The notes under the pieces were generated by a model. The model was given only the letters and a program-made list of their open reading frames with translations. It did no database searches and was not told where the DNA came from. From Planctomycetaceae bacterium (GTDB lineage Bacteria; Planctomycetota; Planctomycetia; Pirellulales; Pirellulaceae): a stretch of DNA of 11,894 nt. Of this stretch, positions 9,301-11,894 are shown piece after piece. The number at the start of each line of letters is the position of its first letter. Position 1 is the stretch's first letter. A program made the position numbers and the translations under genes. The DNA is taken from contig JAKEHX010000399.1 of assembly GCA_022614795.1 (NCBI GenBank), positions 1 through 11,894 on the forward strand, given 5' to 3'.

Positions 9301-11894
9301 TCGATATTGAAACCGCATTCCAAGTCGCCGAGGCCGGCTCGTCGCTCACCTACGCGATGACGGCGATCGAAGCTTGGGTGACTTATGTCCTGGCCGAAGA
9401 CCAAGAGGCCGCCCAGCCGCAGTATGAGGCGGATATGGAGGAGGCGGCGGAAACCTACAACGAAGAGATGAAGGAGGCCTGGGACACACTGCGCAACGCC
9501 CGCGCAGAGAACATCGGCCAGCGAGTCGCGTTCGAGATCAACGCCGCCCGGTCTTATCGCCAGTTGTATTACGGACCTTATGGAACCGAGGAGTGGTTCG
9601 TCGGCGAGCGCGCTGCAATCGAGCTCGCCCTGGCTGCCGCGATCCGGTTCGAAACCATCGTCCTGGCCACCGCCGTTGGCAATGCGGACATCGAATACAG
9701 CTCGACCGTGGCCGCTGCCGCTGCCTTCTATGACAACCTGGTGACCATCGCCGAGTTGGCCCATCGCTATAACGTCAAGGTCGCCGAGGTGGCACAGACG
9801 CGGGCTCTGGACATCGCCAATTCGGCCAAGCGCGAAAACACGGTCGCCTCGCGCGGCATCTACGAAGCGGGCCTCTACTACGATCATGGCGTGAAGCTCG
9901 CCAACGTCTCGGCCAGCGAGCAGACCCCGCTGGCCGCCTATCAAGCTGCCGTGGCCGCGGCCGATGCCGTCCATGCCGAAAGCCTGCGGATCGCCCGCGA
10001 CGCGTATCAGGACTCCCTGTCCTACGCGTCGGCCGACTACACCTTCGACGTGACCGCCGCCGAGCTGAATCTCACGGGCCTCACCAACGGCGCCGAAAGC
10101 ATCTATCGCCTGGCCGTCCGCGGCGCCCAGCAAACCCTCTCCAACTCCACGGCCGCTGCCGACGCCAACTTGTACCTGGCCAATGTCACGGCCGACGCCA
10201 TCCATGCCGAGGATCAGGTCGAGGTCAAGGTGGAATACGACACCGCCCGGCTGGCTGCCCATGCCGCCCTGCAGACAGCGCTCGACACCGCCAGCAGCGA
10301 CTACGCCGGCCGTATCGCCGCAGCCGAAAAACAGCTCTATCTCGACTCGACCGATGACTGGCAGCCCTATGAGAAAAGCACCGACTACAGCGGCTACGGC
10401 GGGTATTGGGGAGGCTACTGGGGCGGATACTGGGGCGGCTGGTGGGGCGGGTGGGGCTGGGGAAACAGCGGCTACGTCTTCGGCTCCTGGTACGGTGATT
10501 ACGGCTACGACGGCTATGGTTGGGGCGGCTATGGACTCGGCTGGGGCAGCTACTTTGGCTTTGGTTGGGGCGGCCTCGGCTGGTCCAGCTACTACGGCCT
10601 CGGTTGGGGCGGCTACTACTGGGGCTACTACGGCTGGGGCGGCAGCGCCACGCAGGAAGAGATCGACGCTTACAACCAAAAGATCTCCGAGGCGGGGGAG
10701 ACCTACAAGACTGACCTCGACGGACCGCTTCTGACTTTCGTCACGGCGATCGGCAACGCCCAGATCACCCGCGCCGAGCACCTGGGCGACGCCAACATCG
10801 CCCTGGCCACCGCCCGGGGGAATGCCGCCAGCGGCTACCGCACTTCCATCCGCAATGCGGAAGATCTCGCGACCGCCATCGAAACGGGCGCCGAAACCAC
10901 GCGCCACACTGCTGTGCTCGGCTACCACGTCGCCTACGCCACCACGGTCGCCGCCGAGAAGCAGGCCCAGGTGTCCGCCAACGAAAACGCCAACGTCAGT
11001 CTCACGGACCTGGAGCAGACCGCCGCCGTCATCGCCGCCACCAGCCGGGCCACGCACGAAGCGACCTATCACTATGCGCTGGCTCAGTCCGATGCGCAGC
11101 GGCTGGAAAGCCTGGCGGGCGAGACGGTCCATTTGGAAACGATCACGGTCACGGGACCAATTGTGGCGGGCGAGAAGTGGCGGGTGACGATCAACACGCA
11201 GATGATCGAGTACACCGCTCAAGCTACTACGGTCGCCGACGTCGTCAACGGTCTGCTCGCCCTGTTGACCGCCGCCGGCGCCCCGGCCGAACTCGCCGCG
11301 TTCACCTGGACAGCGGACGCGGGTGCCGGAATCATTACGGCCACGGCTCAGGTCGCCGGAATCTCACACGTCATCGATACCAGTACGGACTCTGTCGCCG
11401 GGAGAATCTCGGATGTTGCCCTCGGCCTGGTCCAGGCCCAGTTTGAATCGCACCGCGGCGACGTCTATGCCGATTGGCTCAACTCGCTGGCCGACGACTT
11501 CGTCGCCCGCGAGACGGCCAAGGCCATGGCCGACGGCTGGCGGGCCTATAACCTGGCGGTCGCCTGGCGGACGCGGACCAATGCCCGCGAAGTGGCCAAC
11601 TACAACTTCGCCGTCAACACGGCCCTGCTCAATGCCAACCGGGCCTTGGACGAGGCGGCGGTGCGGACCTACTATGCCGGGCTGAACCGGGGCTACGAGA
11701 ATACCCGCAACCTGGCCAACCAGACGACCCTGGCCAGCCTGGAGATCGGTCTGGCAGTAGGGGAGAAAAACTACGCCATGAACGTGGCCGCGGCCGAGAA
11801 GCAGTACCAGATCGAAACGGTCCAGAAGAACAGCGCCGCCTCCAGCCACCGCACCGAGAACCTGGCCAACGCAACGCTCATCCACACCACCCAC
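321..11894 (+). CDS. Giant modular surface/extracellular protein, partial (at least 3,858 aa; 3' end outside window)
   Basis: One uninterrupted frame reaches the window edge. I read it codon by codon and met no stop. Start 321 is chosen because AGGAA precedes it and because it leaves a short basic leader before the LEILERREVMT motif (residues 36-46), typical of large planctomycetal exported proteins. Layout by residue: 50-276 two ASH-like Ig domains; 300-638 three VQAALE-type modules; 640-998 three Calx-beta domains; 1000-2120 ten tandem modules with acidic DxDxDG-like loops; 2123 onward an Ala-rich hendecad helical rod interrupted by a Pro-rich linker (2226-2272), a Gly/Trp/Tyr segment (3356-3441) and a beta module (3601-3694). 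There is no catalytic domain, no obvious membrane segment, and by my reading one cysteine (residue 591). The family knowledge (Calx-beta, ASH) suggests extracellular, calcium-dependent adhesion or structure; that role is inference. It is the only gene here, so neighbours give no help. The C-terminal anchor or sorting signal is not visible. Confidence 0.95.
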   Translation, partial: MRLPLSAWKNTLRKLGYRLVKHKTPRPYAKTRNSQLEILERREVMTAELEVTDETMSELYDGASFQFETTEAGSPLTQTLTIENWGTTPLTIDLESFQVPNGFSVTQLPAASVAADGGQTTFTVRLDATTAGNYAGPFSFETNDADESPFNLQLSGTVEIAADPEIEVWSGLTTEVADGSGTVSFGSAPLGAPARKTFTIKNTGLDELTLDFDMVSPPLGYNLTELPASVVPPGAQTTFSIQLDGDGMGGVFSGELSFSTNDPNEATFDFNLTGRIIAPQEEEQGLATVALGRLANEEQQIVIPAAAGGTWRLGLGSAYTIGLAPDAQRWDVQAALENLSAVGIGKVTVAGAGTKESPFSVQFGGALSGVNLAMLSVDLASLTNIAPPTAVVTTITQGVDGANERMEVVIESADSTTALDDSSGSLRFFWGSWSPPPGSTEADPRRSPLVAWNASTGAIRTAIEAIPNLAAAGGEVIVTEVESTASLHRLLVEFRGNLASTNVSNLLAVSDTTDPVEDDQGNSARVAAHTMQEGEQGTASEVQSIALLHAQGGQFRLRMDGVDSDWIASSADSSVVEQALAALATVGIGNCRVTGNAGGPWRLEFQGRLAGRSLPPVEVDVSQLTGGAASVTTVTDGGSAIDASRSAIEGGRSGYARVYRSGSTTEELIVGYTVAAQSTAISGADFQPLSGSVIIPAGATSADIIIRAIDDADVEPLEHVQITLSPPEPIPESEPNYALGSSISTSVAIESNDFSGPRPTISIAAHQSASEGGSQGIARVSLSEAPATALVVTYQVAASSTAAANDYLPLSGTVTIAANQTTADILITAIDDLRSEGTEQLHITLTGADQLIYVLSATPTAQIDILDNEPAIDPNHPIVTIASQIGTTEGGTAGRFRLSRTGNITQPLTIDYAINWIAGHAVIGADFDYTPGTSPASPAAGSVTFPADLATVDITITAIDDTEVENNEAVYLWLLESTADAYSLGSRKTASVLIADNDGIAPVPQVTAFALQTDTGASATDRITFDPTVVGTVAGTFTSDVTKVQVDHDGDFTFEGEVVVTSASPTFTYDPRTSDTEFDDEFGDKTLNYRVVTYDTGGLLTRAGAWKSFSLELVENPATGAPRLVDVRLERDTGVDPDDLITSDPTLVGLAHGDFQGGSVRIEFDHFANGSINGSLNVSTSGGKFRYDPKETDAALISFEGPFAIRYRLVFIDAQQVETAGNWMELHLTLESPPDSNLTVSGLAVDMQADAELSAGEPMLVGYVSDPSAGSSNASGTEGPSLDTGNQGALSRSAYAQVEIDLDNDGEVDAQVAAGEDGRFAYSLLGLGYGTFTVRVRAVEWSTEHATTLRGPWATREFTLSPHPAPAIASLELFEEGSGSSETAVAMIVGQVEITDEDPAGLIVEFDHDNNDTVDGRVLAAADGSFRYSPRNLTAGSVALRARTTRWDSVLDGAVAGQWFDLSFTLTETAAPAVESLVLYLDTGDENDGETYVSTLVGQLAGSGDRAGIRIEFDHGGNGSIEGTVFSQEDGSFLYEPWGLSPAAYTIKAHSVIWDENLEEFVSSGWTTVEFVLVAAPNSPVTVAELVLRTRTGGTEASPITTDPTLIGHLANDGPAAYLAVEFDHDGDGDVDGTTTTSAAGEFLYLPSGLATGNRTISARAIEWNDAAQNWLTGPWKPLAFELIAQTNVAPVVQELVLLSDSGPSATDGQTANATLVGRVSDDRSAAHLTIEFDHDNDGDIDGVAVSDADGYFRYGPEALSLGPVPMRARAVEWNALTDANQRGGWTTLNFVYQVQTDAPAVLFELQLGDPLPDADPTRHSLRGRVTNEGALAGVAVEFDFNSDGTVDQSATTDDGGRFSLQPQGLATGNISFQVRTRETDPVTHEMQVSSWSPRTFNYAAIVQESAQVTDLVLANDTGPDDEDGQTTDPSVQGVLNHLGSGSFVIVQFDHDGNEIPEGQVVVGNDLAFSYKPTGLAKGDRTIRARTKDYDHNGTVILGQWRVLEFHLEEIVDQPLVVAQFVLATDTGASSTDHSTSEVSLSGSVTGAIQSESTALEIDADGDGESDSTEWIDSEGSFSFSLSELPTGLNTIYIRAAGSADGETRYSEWTALSFVYSTQPDGAAAQDLVPVAAALNASAAASQSGYRAAVQAAQNTHEQSNRQASEDYDADVASAIATRNSEVNEATEGYEDAIAAADALYVAALDAAALALASDLAQFSGDTTSFEFQPFAWPDAPADNRLQLPDDASQPRPPAQAPQYTGPQFNWQAFPGYQQAKALFEQAYAQFTHGANSAFDTEKREAQREYDDKVLVAAQQYRQDIAAAEEEYRLALQNNSGSPVDLNAENQSHRERIQEAWDNYKEKVDELRQTYRDARKGAQETINGKVQSANQTYQNTVNQAYQSYMAVVHAPNVPPSSIRSAYLTYRRAVFNASITRDRAVAGARREFDTTVNDATKAQQKGLASEWDTYQRAVSGSTKTLDDKVAEHNHWRETRKIAARQTLEGKKIDAELKRLKAVADAELVRANRVAVAQKNLTIALADATVSRWQTEATARHGAFAAWHQAAGSPWSAYQLALAFNEMAYVNLRAAAYRVQSTAVANATLGETQAVNLATKNRSHARADADAVRAHEKLSARVGFWTGIAGAHKTRANSEAGARKDYRDNLAGEYKVHAHVTADIAATYADERSVAYFDYDIKQLDARQFIVSDDEDDPAYWGYEFISESASVNNSADLQWAMENAEWKYRVDTLEENAEHDKQLLDFAEEFRDDMRSARLVEAGTIGELHIGFQKNAARADKKHAVQTVKDQGIERGSVALAHVTFVTIQAFADEAFAEEQARILKIQRTDDATAERTFHNLAAGAFVILISQWNNVVATRWSQYQLNLALAEQIRANAAGLAKFNYVDAVTGQDKAQTIAVAAAERGLAITQAEASKERTDDLVLAEDHFAVQVGAARLAYAEALATIRGNAAADRTEDYGNLEAARSDFETQEAKESIDIETAFQVAEAGSSLTYAMTAIEAWVTYVLAEDQEAAQPQYEADMEEAAETYNEEMKEAWDTLRNARAENIGQRVAFEINAARSYRQLYYGPYGTEEWFVGERAAIELALAAAIRFETIVLATAVGNADIEYSSTVAAAAAFYDNLVTIAELAHRYNVKVAEVAQTRALDIANSAKRENTVASRGIYEAGLYYDHGVKLANVSASEQTPLAAYQAAVAAADAVHAESLRIARDAYQDSLSYASADYTFDVTAAELNLTGLTNGAESIYRLAVRGAQQTLSNSTAAADANLYLANVTADAIHAEDQVEVKVEYDTARLAAHAALQTALDTASSDYAGRIAAAEKQLYLDSTDDWQPYEKSTDYSGYGGYWGGYWGGYWGGWWGGWGWGNSGYVFGSWYGDYGYDGYGWGGYGLGWGSYFGFGWGGLGWSSYYGLGWGGYYWGYYGWGGSATQEEIDAYNQKISEAGETYKTDLDGPLLTFVTAIGNAQITRAEHLGDANIALATARGNAASGYRTSIRNAEDLATAIETGAETTRHTAVLGYHVAYATTVAAEKQAQVSANENANVSLTDLEQTAAVIAATSRATHEATYHYALAQSDAQRLESLAGETVHLETITVTGPIVAGEKWRVTINTQMIEYTAQATTVADVVNGLLALLTAAGAPAELAAFTWTADAGAGIITATAQVAGISHVIDTSTDSVAGRISDVALGLVQAQFESHRGDVYADWLNSLADDFVARETAKAMADGWRAYNLAVAWRTRTNAREVANYNFAVNTALLNANRALDEAAVRTYYAGLNRGYENTRNLANQTTLASLEIGLAVGEKNYAMNVAAAEKQYQIETVQKNSAASSHRTENLANATLIHTTH
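420..464 (+). other. Planctomycete-type N-terminal motif (LExxExRxxMTA) in the giant protein
   Basis: Residues 34-48 contain LEILERREVMTA, matching the LE-x-x-x-x-R-x-x-L/M-[TS]-A pattern found near the N-terminus of many large exported planctomycetal proteins (the 'planctomycete extracellular' family). The preceding 33 residues are strongly basic (many Lys/Arg) and lack the hydrophobic stretch of a classical Sec signal peptide. What is seen is the motif and its position. That it marks export is family knowledge, with the mechanism not established. Confidence 0.7.
468..1148 (+). other. Two ASH / choice-of-anchor-D Ig-like domains
   Basis: Residues about 50-158 and 165-276 are two copies of a beta-sandwich of roughly 110 residues. 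Each has the family landmarks: a central T-I-x-N-x-G-x-x-x-L-x-[IL] strand (TIENWGTTPLTI; TIKNTGLDELTL), then a T-F-[TS]-[VI] strand, then F-x-x-[NT]-D and a final L-x-G strand (NDADESPFNLQLSGT; NDPNEATFDFNLTGR). These are typical of bacterial choice-of-anchor-D proteins related to ASPM-SPD-2-Hydin domains, which usually act as spacers or interaction modules in surface proteins. Confidence 0.75.
1218..2234 (+). repeat. Three VQAALE-type beta modules (middle one divergent)
   Basis: Copy 1 (1218-1475) has DVQAALENLSAVGIGKVTV followed by FSVQFGGALSGVNL. Copy 3 (1941-2234) has VVEQALAALATVGIGNCRVTG followed by WRLEFQGRLAGRSLP. Copy 2 (about 1536-1870) is divergent: AIRTAIEAIPNLAAAGGEVIV followed by LLVEFRGNLASTNV, and it carries a Pro-rich insert (PPPGS). 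The pattern is an amphipathic helix between beta strands, then G-x-V-x-V, then F-x-G-x-L-[AS]-x-x-[NS]. I recognise it as a module common in giant planctomycetal proteins but cannot give it a secure family name. The only cysteine seen in the protein (codon 2091-2093) is in copy 3. Confidence 0.6.
2238..3314 (+). other. Three Calx-beta domains
   Basis: Copies lie at about 2238-2579, 2595-2924 and 2955-3314. Each has the Calx-beta signature: an E-G-G near the start (IEGGRSG, SEGGSQG, TEGGTAG), then G-x-D-[FY] or N-D-Y with a following S-G or A-G-[ST]-V strand, then D-I-x-I-x-A-I-D-D (three near-identical IDD motifs), E-x-x-E, and a closing N-D or D-N-[DE] (ESNDF, LDNEP, ADNDG). Calx-beta domains bind calcium through acidic residues at the domain edge in Na/Ca exchangers and integrin beta-4, and are frequent in bacterial adhesins. 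Calcium-dependent rigidification of this section is an inference from the family. Confidence 0.85.
3318..6680 (+). repeat. Ten tandem ~107-aa beta modules with acidic FDHDxDGxxDG-type loops
   Basis: Ten consecutive copies follow one pattern: V-x-x-L-V-L-x-x-D-T-G, T-x-x-T-L-V-G-x-V, then the acidic loop, then D-G-x-F-x-Y-x-P-x-G-L-x-x-G, then a [RA]-A-[RV]-x-W strand, then W-x-x-[LF]-x-F-x-L. The acidic loops begin at 3456, 3804, 4212, 4530, 4851, 5181, 5511, 5829, 6159 and 6486; from the third on they are spaced 106-110 residues apart. The best loops are copies 6 and 7 (VEFDHDGDGDVDG, IEFDHDNDGDIDG). Copies 2, 5 and 9 have lost several acidic positions. The D-x-D-x-D-G spacing resembles calcium loops of thrombospondin-3 or dockerin type, but the flanks look like beta strands, not EF-hand helices. 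Copy-to-copy DNA identity is modest, so these are old duplications. A repetitive Ig-like array that binds calcium is the likely reading. Confidence 0.8.
6996..7136 (+). other. Pro-rich linker between rod blocks
   Basis: Residues 2226-2272 hold 10 prolines in 47 residues together with several aromatic residues (FAWP, FNWQAFPG). The segment separates the first hendecad block from the second, which resumes directly after it at the Tyr encoded at 7137. It is most likely an extended hinge or a turn that reverses the helix direction. Confidence 0.65.
10386..10643 (+). other. 86-residue Gly/Trp/Tyr low-complexity segment inside the helical rod
   Basis: Residues 3356-3441 contain 37 Gly, 18 Tyr, 15 Trp, 3 Phe and 6 Ser by my count. 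Two Asp are the only charged residues, and there is no Lys, Arg, Pro, Ala or Thr. Motifs are GGYWGGYWGGYWGG at the start, then GYDGYGWGGYGLGWG and GLGWGGYYWGYYGWGG. Hendecad rows flank it on both sides (last row before at 10335, first row after at 10671), and the repeat phase differs by 2 residues across it. Composition of this sort is seen in adhesive, silk-like and self-associating proteins, where aromatic stacking drives cohesion. Such a role here is inference. It could also be a pigmented, cross-linkable (dityrosine) or glycan-binding patch. Confidence 0.85.
11121..11402 (+). other. Beta module inserted in the C-terminal rod
   Basis: Residues about 3601-3694 break the Ala-rich pattern with strand-like text: ETITVTGPIVAGEKWRVTI, then IEYTAQATTVADVVNGLLALL, then IITATAQVAGISHV. 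The order V-x-G-x-x-W-x-V-x-[IL], Y-T, T-x-x-D-V-x-x-G-L is a recurrent planctomycetal/cyanobacterial giant-protein module in which a short helix follows a beta hairpin. Hendecad-like rows continue on both sides, so the module would project from the rod. Its binding partner is unknown. Confidence 0.6.

Larger units (their letters stand above)
6756..11894 (+). repeat. Long Ala-rich hendecad (11-residue) repeat: predicted helical/coiled-coil rod
   Basis: From residue about 2146 to the window end the protein shows an 11-residue period, Y/F/L/R/H-x-x-x-V/I/L-x-x-A-x-x-x. Blocks I aligned in exact 33-base register: 6756 (6 rows), 7137 (6), 7365 (6), 7593 (12), 9939 (12) and 10671 (13). Typical rows are YDADVASAIAT, YDDKVLVAAQQ, YRQDIAAAEEE, YQAAVAAADAV and YRLAVRGAQQT. 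Position 8 is Ala in most rows, position 5 is Val/Ile/Leu in most and position 4 is often Ala. These correspond to core positions a, d, e and h of a hendecad coiled coil, which gives a straight or slightly right-handed supercoil. Prolines are very rare inside the blocks. Interruptions are the Pro-rich linker, an acidic segment (8427-8513), the Gly/Trp/Tyr segment and a beta module. Oligomeric state is unknown. Confidence 0.8.

Noticed and set aside
10386..10643. Simple DNA tandem repeat or assembly artefact
   Set aside because: Codons for Gly, Tyr and Trp-flanking positions vary, the unit order is irregular, and the reading frame is kept on both sides, so the composition appears selected at the protein level.
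7884..11222. Antisense open frame of 1,112 codons
   Set aside because: Its codons are the exact reverse complements of the sense codons, so it stays open only because TTA, CTA and TCA are absent from the sense frame. Its product is a Val/Gly-rich text without recognisable domains, whereas the sense strand shows clear periodic repeats.
11454..11462. RGD tripeptide suggesting integrin-type adhesion
   Set aside because: A three-residue match in 3,858 residues is expected by chance, and it lies in a predicted helix rather than an exposed loop.

Overview
The window is almost entirely the 5' part of one giant protein-coding gene on the + strand. A single reading frame runs without a stop from ATG 321 to the last base (11894). 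That is 3,858 codons, with the 3' end outside the window. Bases 1-320 hold no recognisable gene but several perfect short inverted repeats, so they look like an intergenic region plus structured 5' leader. DNA is about 60% GC with strong C/G preference at third positions. The LEILERREVMT motif near the N-terminus, followed by choice-of-anchor-D/ASH-type domains, Calx-beta domains and VQAALE-type modules, points to a member of the Planctomycetota. The genus cannot be named from sequence alone.

The protein reads as two very different halves. The N-terminal half (residues about 50-2120) is predicted all-beta. In order it holds two ASH/choice-of-anchor-D Ig-like domains (468-1148), three VQAALE-type modules (1218-2234), three Calx-beta domains (2238-3314) and ten tandem modules of about 106-116 residues (one gap is 136), each carrying an acidic FDHDxDGxxDG-type loop (3318-6680). 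The C-terminal half (residues about 2123 to at least 3858) is Ala-rich and predicted helical. It is built on an 11-residue (hendecad) repeat of form Y/L/R-x-x-x-V-x-x-A-x-x-x that I could follow in exact 33-base register over several long blocks. This rod is interrupted by a Pro-rich linker (6996-7136), a short acidic segment near 8427-8513, an 86-residue Gly/Trp/Tyr segment (10386-10643) and a small predicted beta module (11121-11402).

My inference is a secreted or surface-anchored giant filament or adhesin-like protein: a calcium-dependent beta array joined to a long, perhaps right-handed, coiled-coil rod that displays an aromatic low-complexity patch. The function is not demonstrated. The long antisense open frames are shadows, explained by the avoidance of TTA, CTA and TCA codons in the sense frame.
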